64,000 nucleotides of DNA from Membranipora membranacea. Its lineage: Eukaryota; Bryozoa; Gymnolaemata; Cheilostomatida; Membraniporidae. Position 1 is the first letter of the stretch. The number at the start of each line of letters is the position of its first letter. The notes under the pieces were generated by a model. That model did no database searches and was not told the DNA's origin. It saw nothing but the letters and a program-made list of their open reading frames with translations. The position numbers and the translations under genes are program-made. The stretch is taken from positions 21,796,162 through 21,860,161 of the forward strand of contig OU612067.1 of NCBI GenBank assembly GCA_914767715.1. Direction: 5' to 3'. Shown here one piece after another: positions 33,701 to 47,565 of this stretch.

Positions 33701-36700
33701 TCTTCTGTTTATACGCTGATGTCACAAATTTCTCTTTGTCTTCAAATTCATCACCCTCCGCTTCACGTTCCTGTGAGAGAAAATATTGAAATAAATATAT
33801 ATAGTGTGGGACTGTCAAGGTTCTTATTTTATCAGCCTGATGTTGATAATGGCGTCATGTCATGGGCGGCTTCATCATAACAATTTGACAGAAAGCTACC
33901 TCCTCAGTAGACTATATTCCAATGAGTAAATTTCCCTGAAAATATCATCGTAATCTTGACTGGGCATGTAGTTCACTGATAAACTAGGCTATCAATACCA
34001 CATAGGAGATGTAGTAACGCTGAGTATCTTTCATGGGTGACTTTGATTTGCACATGTGCAAGAACAATGAGTATCGCTGGGGTTCTGATAGCAATATTGG
34101 TCAGGAAGAATGAGACACCCCCATGTATGAATTGGTAATCAAAATTAGCAAATAGTAACAGCAGACGACGCCATTTCTACATGTATTGGAAAGAGCAGCC
34201 ACCAGAGAGGGTGGCTAATCGAATGGCTTTGGAATTACGAGACTCAATTTTGCAGTTATCAGCTCATGCCTCAGAGCTGCGCATGCGCAGAATGTGAAAA
34301 AAAGTAGCGGGCATGTTAATCATTTTTTGTTAGCAGCTTTTCAGCTGAATACACTTGGTTGTGTCATTGAGCTACACAATTTTTTACATACAACATATGT
34401 GGTAGGGTGCCCGATGGCACTGGGTAGTACTCAAAATTTAATTGTAACCACAACATCAAGACCAGCGCTGTTAGTGGCATAACAACACGACAAGAGTTCA
34501 AAAACCCTAAACTAGGACATCCGTCTGTAGACGACAGGTTGTGAATCTACAAGAATAATCTGATTTTCTGAATAGGGAGACCGGTAATGCTCAGTAACTT
34601 GAAAAAAAGCAGACAGCTATGGACATTGACCTTCATATAAACAGGAGTTATAAAGTATGAGATAATCTTGAACACCTTCTGTACTTGCTGATAAGTAGGG
34701 CTTCCACTGTTATAGTGCTGGGATAGCATTAATATTATCAAACATAGAGAGTGGTTTGAAACAGACTTACAGATAAGGATACCTACAGCATAGACCTTAA
34801 TTATATTATATAATCATTCAGTCATTATGTGCCAGCCTCATACCTTTTGTACTTTCTTCTCTGATCTTCTTTCATGCTCCTTCTGTCCCTTTTCAGCTGC
34901 CTTCATCAGCCCTCCAATGTATCTAGACTGTCAATATAACCATAAGTCATATTCAATTATTGCTGCACGCCTGAATCATGCTGCGTTGACTTTTCTCGGA
35001 AATCATAGCAATGTGACTCTTCGTGTACGATCAATGGAATCTTAATTGATTCCAAGAGCTGACATATTGCTAGAGTGTATGGATCAATTTGGGAAATTGC
35101 TTTTCTATATGCATCACTGCAAGGTACTTGGAGTTTCCTGGTCACCATATACGAAAAATCAGATGCTATTTAGGAGTTGTTCTCTCTTTGACATGAAAGC
35201 TCAGACAGTTGACAACTCCATAGAGCAAATAAAATATAGAGCAGTTGTGTCCAAACTTCAGCCCCTTGTATGAAGTGTTAAGTCAAGTTGTGATTTTTAT
35301 TCAAAATCTTCGGTTCATCATGATATCTGATTAAGTAGAAAGAGTGATTAGTTTATTTTGATATTTCTTTGGTTCAACTCCCTCATTTGTTCAACTATAA
35401 TTGTCATTATCTCTTGGTAGAAGATGTCGGGCTAAAAGTAGAGGGTTACATCATTCAAATGTTTAGGCATCCTTGAGTAGCGTGATGCGCCTACACTGTC
35501 TACATGGCACATACATACTGTGATTTCAGGATGGCCAACTATCTTGAATGTTGCCCGGAACCTAGAGTCTGGCCTCATTGTATTTCAGGACAAGAAGACC
35601 TACCTTCTTTTCCACGGAATCTTTAGAATGGTCGAGTTTTTGTTTGTATTGTTCCTTTTCTGCGTTCTTCATGTCATCGTACAATTCATCGTAACAATAG
35701 ACATTTGGGTCATCAGCCAGCGCTTTATCAATCTCCATTTGTGTCTAAATGAAGAGAAATTATGTCATTATCTAATGCTGTCATTAAAAATAAGTTGTCT
35801 TATGATTGCAATGTCACCGAAGTTCGTTAAGCTTATATGCTGATTTTATTATCACAGCAAACATTGAAGCAAGGGGTCGTTTAGTATGACTCATTAATGT
35901 GATTGTGTAAGAATCTGGTTACTCAGTCTAATTTAGGGTACTACCCTAGACTCATTAACAGCCTTTGACCCAGTAAATCAACCAGTTGATTCACCATGTT
36001 GGGGTCCAATAAAATTTACCAGAAATGGTATCTGAGAGTTTGCTGCAGACATGAACAAGACCTGCCTCAAGTCTCTCACCAAATTCGCACACTGATTGGC
36101 TAAATGAATGACTAAATAGGCAAGAGATTTGAGCGAAGCGAATGTGAGTAGTTTGTCAGAAAAGGCCTCTTGCTCATTCTCATTCAAAGACAAGCTGGTC
36201 ATCAAATTTGATTGTGAAGATATTCTATTACTGTAGGGCAACTGATGATCATCTTTAGTTTACCTGTCATTTGGTTTTATTTTTCTGTGAGGTGAGATTA
36301 ATTTCTTTGTTGACAGCCGCCATCCCATCCTACATAAGACAAGATAACTGGTTGTGGTAATATACAAATACAACAAAGCTGAAGGGTGAGCGGGGGGGGG
36401 GGGGGGGGTGGAGTCTCAGTGATTCTGAAAACAGATAGAAGATAGATTAGGCCTATCTCTCCCCATGACCTTCATTTTTAATTGGAACCTGAGATCAGAA
36501 CGTCAAAATTGCATATAGGTTTTCAATTTTTTATGAGGCATGTGTTGTATCAGTTTCAATACTTCGAAATCCTGCAGCACATTTAGACATAAAAATAATC
36601 ATTATCAAGTCTAGGGCCGACGGTCGCCTTTACTCAGTACAGTCTAATATTAAAATATGAGGGGGGGGGGGGGTCAAGTCGAGTAGGGTGAGATGAGCTT

Positions 36701-36909
36701 TACCTCTTCACTATCACTGTCGAATATACTGGCTTTCTTGAGTGGAACTGCTGCATCTTGGCTCTTCTTAGGAAGCCTAATAAGACCATATCTACAAAGA
36801 GGGATAGAATAATTATAATAGAATAACAGAATGAATAATATATATACAAATCTGCATCGCTCAAGTCAATAAATTTAATAACACAAACTTACTTGCCTCC
36901 CAATTGATC
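30753..36909 (-). CDS. NSRP1: Nuclear speckle splicing regulatory protein 1 (NSRP1/CCDC55) homologue, one in-frame TGA
   Basis: Exons, minus strand: 36704-36791 (YGLIRLPKKSQDA), 36264-36329 (AVNKEINLTSQ), 35604-35744 (MEIDKALADDPNVYCYDELY), 34844-34927 (YIGGLMKAAEKGQKEHE), 33647-33770 (DEFEDKEKFVTSAYKQKM), 33020-33182 (DVTKQSDMSGFYRNLYKQ), 32139-32339 (RS-rich: RPRSRSRSHSRDR), a small exon within 31496-31553, and 30753-30953 ending FGKRHDTESVMSARERYLAR and TGA. Order and motifs follow animal NSRP1, a speckle protein that modulates splice-site choice. A 17-nt first exon (36893-36909) after a CTCCTAG acceptor may supply the codons before YGLI; the start codon is not located. Codon 21 of exon 36264-36329 is TGA (36267-36269) where Arg or Lys is expected. 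Confidence 0.85.
31420..31487. repeat. G-rich short dispersed repeat (agtctgggg family)
   Basis: Contains ccgggcgatgg, G runs and caagagtctgggggatcatacta. Relatives of the same phrase order are at 32569-32632 (opposite strand), 44988-45048, 48974-49045 and 49982-50030. This one and the second lie in NSRP1 introns. Confidence 0.6.
32569..32632. repeat. G/C-rich short dispersed repeat, opposite orientation
   Basis: gtctgagccccccccccccagactttgccc followed by ccgcccgacg. Member of the family described at 31420-31487. Confidence 0.6.
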
Positions 36910-36929
36910 CTAGGAGCCAGTTCGAGGCA

Positions 36930-39180
36930 TATGGGAACACAGAACAAAACAGCTAATGTGTTTTTAGCTCCCTGTTTATGTAGCACTATCATAATATAAA
37001 TAACAATATTATTTATTATAAGAATATATATTATATACTGTTACTGTTAGTGTTACTCTTTGATGATATGATCAGCAAATATAGGTTGCTTTTAAAGAGC
37101 TATATTATATAAACCATTGTATAATGAATTAAAAAGCATATCAGCTAATATCTCTTCCCTGAAGAAGGAGCTCATTGATCATTTGAATGGAAAAAGTGTT
37201 GGGGAGCTTGCAAATCATGAAACAAATTAGGAAATTTACTTTTTTGTGGGGGCTGCCATCTTTTTGCATTGATAACCAAAGTTCTACTTCAAGACTTAAC
37301 TTTAGCTGCGTCATTTACTTAAAAATAGATCAGTAATAGAAAAAGCAATAGTTGAAAAGAAAAAACACTGACATCTAACAATTATGAACGTGAATTCTTT
37401 ACAAATTATCATCATTAGATGATTGGTTGTCATTGCTGTGAATACAACCAAGGAGCACAGCATAAACATTACAAGGTAATGACTAATACTAGTAAAACTA
37501 CAACTATTGAAACACTGACATCAATTCTAAGGACATGCCAAAAGTGTTTTCCTTGAAACAACCCAGGTGTCAAGAGATTATTTATCTTCAATAATATATT
37601 ATCAACACTAGAGATCAGTTGTGTTATTCAGAGACTGTAGGAAGGTGGGCCTGCCTACCACCCCATCAAGCAATGAACTAGTTCATTGCATCAAGTACAT
37701 ACACACAGACAGAGTGAGAGTTGATTACGTAACATAATGTTAATTAACAAACAAGTACAGACTGTCTGTGAGTATGACATGAAGTTATGTAATTTAGTGT
37801 TGATATTGAACTAAGCAATTGGGTGTCTTACTCATTTAAACTGTGTACAGTACAGCAGCTGAGTACAGCACAGAAAATATATTTACAGCAAAGTGAATGT
37901 GTTGCTGAATTTGATCAGTGAGAATGATTTTGAGAATAGATAAATATTTAGGTAGATTTATGAATTTGGAAAGTAAAACTTGTCTCTCTGTACAATAAAT
38001 AAGCAGAAGTCTCCTAGTGATTGTCTAGCTGCCGGCCTACTACTCTACTTTTGACATGCTGGCCTGGGTTTGTCCTGGCAACGGTAAATAATTGACTGTC
38101 ACATATATTTTTCCTTACTAGGGATCCTTATCAGAGGTTGGGTACTTGAAACAAGGGGATCCTTAGGACTTACATGCCTTAACTCTGCCAGGACATTGGT
38201 ATCAACCTGAAGTGGTTGATACTGGACATTGGCAAAGTTAAGGCATGCAAGATACAGGGGCCCATGCTTGAACTATACTTTCATTTCACCTGCTTTACCT
38301 ATGTGAAGTGTGCTTGTTTACATGTGTGTTACTCGTTCTTGTTGGCCAAAGTGTTGACTCTGATCTACAAGTTGGATGCTATATTTCCACAATCTGGCTG
38401 TGCAGCAAAATTGTGGGTCTGATGGGGTTCAGCTTTGATGTTTCTTAAATACAGGTTAAGTCAGTAATTTGTTGTGGGCCTGACAGTGTGACTTTAAATA
38501 AACATTAAAATCACCCTCGTCATTCATGACCCTAACCAACGCCTTTTAAACATCATGCCATCTAGACAGAGTCAACATCGACACTCTGCTAGGATGACTG
38601 ACACTTTAATAAAGGGGCACAGAACATACAGCATGAGTAACACATTTTTTACAAAAATGGTATTTGAGTTTTTTGAACTCCCTTCTTTTATCAAAGAAAT
38701 TTCAAATACATATCGATTTAAGTTTTTGCTTTATATATAACACTCGATCTTATTATGATAGCCATGCCATGTACTATTTCGAGAGGTAAAAAATAGAGTA
38801 GATATTTATCTATCTACGTCAAAAATTGCGGCCACATAACTTTCAGTGCACAAGGTGTATCGGTACTGCCTCTTCTCCTCATTGAGACGAAGCAGTGAAT
38901 AGGCTCTCAGTCCACACCACTTTAGTGTAGACTATTTGTGAATGATTAGCAGGCGTGAAAATTGATGGTCACTTCAGTTTGCTTATGCGGAAGCTAGGCT
39001 TTATGGCAGGTTTTCAGGTGTTCATTACATTCTGCTCACATATATCTATATCATGCTGACTGATTTAGATTACTACAACTTTGCAAGCACAAGGGGCCAT
39101 GTCTAATATTTATAAAGTATTCTAATATTGATCATGAGTCTGTCAATGCACTATTTTTATCATCTTACAGATAGTCAGTA
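36930..39180. other. Intergenic region between NSRP1 and copine (divergent promoters)
   Basis: NSRP1 reads leftward and copine rightward, so both 5' regions lie here. I see no TATA box or CpG-rich segment that I would call. The hairpin at 38169-38251 is listed separately. Confidence 0.5.
38169..38251. repeat. Inverted repeat, about 38-bp arms, short loop
   Basis: cttacatgccttaactctgcc pairs with ggcaaagttaaggcatgcaag with few mismatches; the loop is about 4-8 nt. Confidence 0.75.
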
Positions 39181-42100
39181 TTACCAAGGAGTAAGAAACT
39201 ATAACTCCAATGGCAGTTCCAAATTTTCAGTTGGGACAAAACGCTGTCCCGTCGTCTAAAGTGGAGATTAGTGTGGCTTGTAGGTGAGTTCTAGCAAGGA
39301 GTGTTACTCTTCGGTTCTAGTGTGTTGACCTTATGATTGTGACCAAACATTCTTTGTACAGATAATCCGACAGACATAATGCAAAAACACCATCATATAT
39401 ACCCAATGAGCGGGTTGTTTCCTATTGCATGCTCAAGAATTACAATACTGTCATGACTTCAACATAGTTATGGTGCATTTGTAGTGTGCAGCATTCTTTG
39501 TCAATGTGGAGATTATTGTTTGAAGTTGTAACTAGACAATGTGTTGGCTCAGACCCAACACATTGGCCAGTCATGCTTGTTAGTTTCTATATGAACAATT
39601 AACTACACACCAATAACATTTATAACCTTTTATAACGCTTGATATGCTATGCATCTTTGTAGGAAGCTCCTAGATTGAGATGTCACTTCAAAGTCAGACC
39701 CAATGTGTGTCCTATATATGTCCGAGTTTGGCAGTACCAAGTTCAATGAGGTAATTTGGCATCCCTTTATTATTTTAATTTTAAGATGAGTTAACTAAAC
39801 ACTCTTAATTAGAGGATAGAGATAATTAATATCTGGTTCGGTTTTCTGTTCTTTTAGTTTGTACTGTAATTCTAATATGCGGTTGTTATACTTATGCGTC
39901 TCTCTTAAATTTCACATGTAGGACTGCTACCCATCTGACGCACCCTCCTTGGAAGTTGGCTCCCCATGCCGCTGTTCCTTAAACTGCTATTTAAATATTG
40001 AGATATATTTATTTGCATGATATTATGTATAATGCTATGGTATATGATAATAAGGTTCAATAAATATATATTTATTCAATATTTATATTCATAATATAAA
40101 AATGTATTTAGTATGGTGTTCTGTAGCTTGACTTGACAAGCTTTGTTCGGGGCTGGATGGAAGGAACCACCTCCCCCATATTGATATATTCAGTCCTGTT
40201 TTGTAGGTCGCCAGAACAGAATGCATCAAGAACACTCTTAACCCCGACTTTGTCAAAAAGTTTATAGTTGAATATCGATTTGAAGAGCAGCAGAAACTGA
40301 AATTTGTCGTGTAAGTGCAAGATTCTTGTATTATTTGTGTCAGTCTGGGATAACGTGTATGTAAGAAAGTTCTGAGGCCAGCGGCGGACTGATAAATCAG
40401 TACAGGCTATGACCAATGTCAGATTATTTTACTCTGGGTTCAAAAACAGCCTAGTAAGCCGCAGAGCCAGGATGTTATTTTCTTGATGGCACTTTCCCAA
40501 TGTTGCTAACCTGGGATATTGATTGCTAGAATAAAGTATATTGATTGCGAGATCAATTATGCTGGTTTTCACATGATTGATTCAACTTCAGCCACATGCT
40601 GAAATTATTACGAACCATGACAATCCCTGCTAGAGTTATTACTAGCCTATCCAGTCCCACCTCAACATTTATGATCAGTTTCTGATTGTTACTATGGCAA
40701 ATAGTTCCACCAGAATGCATCTGGTGATTCATATTTTTATTTCCTGCTAAATCTACAACTTCCTTTTCTCAATAAGCCTCAATTAGGCTTATTGCACTCA
40801 GATAATGTGGTTTCGTTGTGAGGGCACAACTCCAAATTGAAATAAAGATCATGTTATAAAAAGAGGTGTGGCTTATCGAGTGCAGGCTCCTCCCCCTTCT
40901 TTCTCCCTTATTGCACTCAGAGAATATTTTAGTCCTGAAGTATTTTTATTCATCATATAGGGAAGAAGATCTTATGCACAGAATAAAATATATCATGCTT
41001 GCATACAGTGAGTGAATCTCCACAGTGTTATAATAAATAGGTTTTGAATTTCAGTTTTTATAAAACATTTTTCATCTCCATTTTGATAAGAAATGGCTCT
41101 TTGAATTTTGCAATAATACAAACGTAATCATTGTCCTGTTTTATGGTATTTGTTATATTGTCCTGTTTTTTATATATTACCAGGATTGATGCCGATTCTA
41201 CCTCACAGGCAGTCAAAGACCATGTAAGTCTCAGTCCATTTCTGCATAAATTTAAATTTGATTTGATTTCAATCAGGAAGAAATTGAAGTTCGAACCAGT
41301 TGAAAAATTCAAGGATAATGAGCTTATATGATATAAATAATAATAATAATACATGACACTAACTTTGACCACAGATAGTCTGCTCCTAATATCACACAGA
41401 AAGGGAACCATTACTCTGACAGCGATTACCCTATCAGAGAATGTTTCAAGCTTGATCTAGACATTTTCTCAGTGACAGATATGGTTTCCTCGTTATCTCC
41501 CCCTGCATTAAAAAAATGAATGCGGAAAGCATTTAATATAAACTGAAAGATATTCCCCAGGCTCGGCGGTTGAATCACTACATAATGGATATGATGAACG
41601 CAAAAAACCATGATTTTCATAGAAAATGAGGAAGTTTTAGCAAAAAGTTCTGTTTGAAGCGAGTGACTCAATTACAAAATCAGTTATTTGGAATCGATCA
41701 GCTCTTAGAACATAACACAATATGATCAATATATATAATGTATAAAATGTTAATTTCCTCTTCTGTTTCACAGGATTATTTAGGGCAGTTTGAGGCCAAT
41801 CTCGGAGAAATAGTGTCATCTGGCAGTACGACGAAACCTCTAAAGCCGTATAATGGTTCGGCTAACTGTGGCACAATAATAAGTATGTGTTACTAATATC
41901 AACAGTCCTAGCCAATAGAAAGTTCGAAATTCATACACCCCGATGGATCAGACTTATAGATATAACCATATATAAGTCTGATTTTATAAAAGTCTAATCC
42001 GATGAAACCATCGGGAATTCTGATCTTATAGATGAAACCATGTATAAATGTAGGATAATTCCTAAGACGGTGTGATGCGGGCCAGTTAAGATTCAAACGT

Positions 42101-43312
42101 TCACCATACCAAAATTAATTGAATTTATGGTCAAATTATGATTTTGCATTTGCGGTGAGATCTTGTCGCCTTATCAACATTGTTTCTGATCAGAGACTCA
42201 CCAATGGTTAAGTAGGAATTTGTCACCAGAGATTAACCGTTGAAGATTGTTTCACCTATCCATGCTTTTGCAGTTAGGGCCGAGGAGATAATGGCCTGTA
42301 ATGAGAACTTGTTTCTGAAGCTACAAGGCACTAAACTGGACAAGAAAGATACGTTCGGGAAGTCTGATCCATTTCTAGTCTTTTACAAATCCAACGAAGA
42401 TCAGAGGTAATCCAGCCCGGACTTTACAAGGGATCACCCTTAAATTAAAGTAGATGAGAAAAGGAGATATTGCGTGTTAATGGTTGCCCTAACAACTTTT
42501 GTGAATTTGGGAATTATCTCCTGCCAGTTTTAATTTTTACCCGTATTTACCTCAACTTTTAGGTCGAAGACTAACCAGAAATTGAAAGTCCATTTATGCA
42601 AGTTTTGAATTACTATGGAGTCAAATTGTAGGTTTATCCATTTTGTAAATTTTAGCCTTTTTCAAATACATCTCTTGAAAAAGAGTACGCACTTCATGGC
42701 GGGCAAGTGGAGATTGCCAATACCATAACAGGCGATGACTGATGTGTGGTTGCAAGACTTGGTAGCCCATTTGTAACTATGAGTAGGACACACCTTAGTT
42801 GTAGGAATGCAAAAACATGCACACCACCGTCACATACTTGGATATTGAGGGTCTCCTTACAACAACAAATTGCACCAGAGTATACAATAAACTTACTCAG
42901 CAAATCTACCTTGAAGTAAAACAAGTATGCGTTTTGACAGAAGTGAAATATTTGTGCTATCTTAAACAAAAGGAAATAGTAAGGCCTTGTGCTTGAAGTT
43001 GCACAAATGTTGCAACATGTTTATCTCAATATAACCTAAGTTGTATTGTTTGTAACACTAATCATGTTGTGGGTGTAAACTTAGCCAACTTCCTTCTTAT
43101 GAATCAGATATGCAGTAAACATTCAATGTATAAACATAAATGAACATGATCATGATCCGGAAAATTGGATAATTGGTCAGGTTTGAATATGGGCTTTAGG
43201 TTATCACCAAGTTTGATTGAGATTGATTTATAAATAGGAGGCTTTAGATACATATAATGGCAAAGGAAATACATGTGCTTTTGCTTTTAAATCTAAGATC
43301 TTTAAACTGCAA

Positions 43313-46300
43313 AATACCCCCCCCCCCCCCAAAAAACAAAAACTAAGTTATATTTGCTTAAAATATCATTTGAGTTTCAGTGTTGCACCAGATAGACTTG
43401 AGTGTTCCTAAAGCAAAGTCAAACTGACTACGCTGTAGGTGAAGCATATATTCCTAGGTAACTCAGTAGAGCGTCCATTTCTCAAGATCATTATGGCCAA
43501 CAAGTATATTTATGTACATATCATACTGCTATTATATAACTTGCATATCTGTGTGTAAAACTTTGATAAAATTATTGATTGATTGATATTGATTGATTGA
43601 TTAGCTATCACAAAGATTAAATGTTGCAAATAAAGGATGCATATACTTTGTCATAAAAGGAGCTTGCTACTGGAGTATTGAACTTGCATTTTAAAAAGTA
43701 TCTCATTGACCATAATGCACATTTACCTCATGATCCATATTTGCCTGAGGAAACAGTCTACTCAAGAAATCTACTCGTGCACTTCCCGTTTGTTTGCTAA
43801 CTTACCTATATATTGATGTATTTTTTTTGTAGTTTCACAGCTGTACATAAGACAGAAGTGATTAAGAACACACTGGACCCCACATGGAGGGAGATGATGG
43901 TCAGTGTAGGTACTCTTTGTAATGGAGATAAAGCTAGGACACTCAAAGTAGAATGTTACGACTGGGATAGTGACGGAGGGTGTGTTAATTTGTCTGTGAA
44001 TACTTTAATTTGTCAATCAAATGTATAATTTAGATCTGCAAGAACAGAAAAAGTGTTTCAATGCTGCAATATGTCATACAGCATCATCATAGTAAATCAC
44101 AAAATTACGGTATTTGCTAAAACAGAGAGATGTTTTCTAACATCAGTTTACATACACTGGCCATATTTGAAGAAGAGGCTGTTTGGTGCTTCATTATTTT
44201 GGTTTGTTTAAATCTACACTTTGGTCAGGAATTCGTGGTTTCCTCTTCCAGATTATAGTTATTGAATCAGAATTAATAGTTTTCCTATCTCTATGTTGAT
44301 CAGAGTATGTTGCCTTGAAAGATTTCAGCGACAAGTTTAGATTTGATATTGTTTTTTTTTATGACAAAATATCCGATTGAACATCTTCTTCCTACTTGTT
44401 GTTTGCGTCACAGAGCGCTATAGGTAAATACTCTGTAAAAAATCCATCATAACAACACCCTCCAGTTAAAGTGCAAAACAAACGCTAATAGACTGTTTCT
44501 GAGCGTAAATTTGAGCCTACTTTCGGAGCTGTCCTCTCTCCATTTAGCTGATCAATTGTTTCCCTTGCTTTATAAATTCTTAGTATGATAATTTTAGTGA
44601 TTGTATTCCGCTCAGTGTTTTGTATGTGGTTTTCTTATCAAATTTGCAGCAGGTAATAGCATCTTATCATTTACTCTTGATAAGCTAAATGGGTATGTAT
44701 GGACCTTTTTAAAAGCGATGGATCAGTAAGTCTAGTATGCTACTGCCATCGTTCTGCACTCTGCAGTTTCAACTGATTGACCCTCATTTTAATATCTTAA
44801 TACAATAAGACGAGAGACTGATAACCTCGTCGCAAAACTCGAATAGAGTATACCTTGAACTGATTGTAGGTGCTGCGGGTAGTTTGGTTTTATGTTTGAA
44901 TTAAGATTGGCTCTTGATGCCCTACATTTAGTTGCCTCTCTCAGGGCAAAGCACAGTACAAACTAGTAGTATTACAGTAGGACCATTGCCCCGGCTGGGG
45001 GGAGGGGGTCGGACGGTGGGCAAGAGTCTGGGGGGCTCAGACTACCATTGAGTATAAGCAATAGCAAAATATCAAATATGGCTACATGTTATTAATTTCC
45101 TTCCTGTGTGGAACTTCTGATGGATCTACAATGCCACATATTGTGAGAACACCGGACTTCTCTATAATAAGTTGCCTTGTAGCTCCATCCTCCTGTCCTT
45201 TCTCATTATGGATCACTAATCTATGTATTGTATTTATCTCCCTCAGCCACGACTTGATAGGCGTTTTCCTCACCAACGTCAATGAGTTAGCAAAGCACAG
45301 TGTAAACTTTGAACTTGTGAACCCAAAGAAGACTAAGAAGAAGAAATATGTCAACTTTGGTGTGGTAAGATTCCAGCATCCATATTAGTCTACCTGCTTA
45401 GACGGCTCCGTTGCGAGTTAGTGGCATTACATTATCAACCACCCAATTGCCCTCAAGAGTTGTCCGCTCCTTGTATTGGATGGTTGATAATGTAATGCCA
45501 CTAACTCGCAACGGAGCTGTCTGAGCACTTAGACTACATCCATATAGTCATGTCTGTTTAAGATTGTAGCTGATCATTATGCAGACTTAAGAATTAAATA
45601 TTATTCAAGTAGGTTGTATAGAATTTGTAGAACTGCTGACCTGATGCTGTCAGTTTGGTGTTGATTTTCATACACGCCTGCAGACAATGTCCCCTCTTGC
45701 TCGCTATTTTCCCTCGTTAACCCGGGATAAAATTTTAAAATGATTGCAAAGTCTTCTTCCGGTTCAACCAACTACTCGGTTTGACTTTGACACAACAAGA
45801 TGACACAAAAATGCCTATTCGATGCCATAAATAAATCTTACATAATATGTTTGATATGGAGTATGGGCCTTACTGACTATAACCGAGTATGGGCCTTACT
45901 GACTATCACCGTCAGCTCACTCTTTCCCCAATAACATGGGCGTATTATGTCCATGTCATTGAGGACGCAGCAACCTGACGGTAATATTAAAGATATTGAA
46001 CTAACACTGGTTGTGTAACATTGAGAGAGTTTTTGATAGTTGTCAGTGAAACTTTCATCACCAACCTCTATTTTCTCTTCCATTCTGCTTGTAGATACAT
46101 GTAGACCATGCCATGGTAGAGAAAAGTTACACATGTTTAGACTACATACAATCTGGGTAAGATAATCATACTACTGGCTCCATCTCATCATCAAATATAT
46201 AATAATTGTGGTGTACCCAAAGACCAAAACATGTTATAGTCAGGCAGTAACTTATGATAAAGTTGTGTCAGATTTGCATGGTAAAAATATGCTCTACTTG

Positions 46301-47565
46301 ACATGAATTACTGATGGTGGAAAAAGTGCCTCCCCATAAGGGAAGGTAACTCTCATTCTTTGCATTATGAGGTCACTATGATCAGGATATGCAATACAAG
46401 AGTGGATCATCATTTTACATAATTTGTTATAAAATGCGTTGTTATATGGAGATTTGTAATAACCCACCATATGTGTTAAACAAGTTGGAGTTATGCACTC
46501 AGTTGGAATTTTTTCTGTTGCTCAAACCTGAGGGTCTGTTTTACCAAGAATTTTTACATGTGTAATTCACACAAGCTTGTTTTCGGATACACGGGCTGGT
46601 CAATCAAGAAACCAAATTATACCTAGGGTGGTTAGGTAACCCTCCTGTCTTCTGTACAATAGATGAGAAGATATTTTTCCATATCTATGTGGTCACCGCA
46701 ATTGAATGTCATCTTTCTTACTTACAAAATAATTCTGGCGAATATTATGTCATATTTTTCAAAAGGCTCCAAAGGAGCTCAAAACGCTGAAGTTTCATCA
46801 TAACCGTTGAGCTTTGCTTTGAAGTTATGAGTCAGTCCTTGATATAATCGCCCTTCCCTATATAATAAATAGAGAATTCGCAAACTCTTGAAGATGTCCT
46901 CTTCCAACATATGAAATCATCACGTTTTACGTTGTTTGTCACTTTGGCCACCATCTTGATTCGGAGTAGCGTCCTCCTGACAATGGGAAAGGCGACCTCA
47001 TATGGATGGTTTCCCGGAATCAAGAATTTGTTGCTTTTTGAATCCTGTCACATCTGCTTTTATACTCACCACTTGTTTTACATTTTCAGAGTTCAGCTCA
47101 ATTTCACAGTTGGGATAGATTTCACCGGCTCTAACGGTAAAACATCGAGTCCTCAGTCGTTACATTACCTCGGTGCTCAGATGAACCAGTATGTCACAGC
47201 CCTGAGCTCGGTTGGTACGATAGTACAAGATTATGACAGGTATGAATCTGACATGACTTATTGTCTAATTGGTATGAGCTGACTAGCTGCTTGGGAGTGA
47301 TATCCCTTCTGTTTCATCCCACCCGATCTTGGTGTTTTTTTATTGTATGAGTTGGATAGCTGGTTGGTCAACCATCTAGCTGACTGATGTTGATATCCCG
47401 TCAATAACTCATCACCCTCGCACTTTAGAAAGAGTTGTTTCAGCTTGCTCGTGTTGCTAACAGTGGCTTTCTGTTAGGGGTTGATAAAGAAATGCTGATA
47501 ACAACAACCCTGGCAAAGTTTATGCACTATGACTAGAATTATCCAATGAACCACCTGAAAAAGTG
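43313..47565 (+). repeat. Tandem duplication, left copy (copine exons 7-10)
   Basis: Starts at the C run with aaactaagttatatttgctt and ends at ccacctgaaaaagtga. Introns as well as exons match the right copy, at roughly 95% by eye. It contains an inverted-repeat element at 45386-45536. Confidence 0.9.
45386..45536. mobile_element. MITE-like inverted repeat just after copine exon 8
   Basis: About 60-bp arms (tagtctacctgcttagacgg, paired with ctgtctgagcacttagacta) around a 30-nt loop. It begins 22 nt downstream of the exon-8 donor. The duplicated copy is at 49386-49536. Confidence 0.8.

Noticed and set aside
39676-39678. TGA as a selenocysteine or reassigned sense codon, together with the NSRP1 TGA
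   Set aside because: The two TGAs replace different amino acids (Leu and Arg/Lys), and NSRP1 itself ends in TGA, so no code change is supported.
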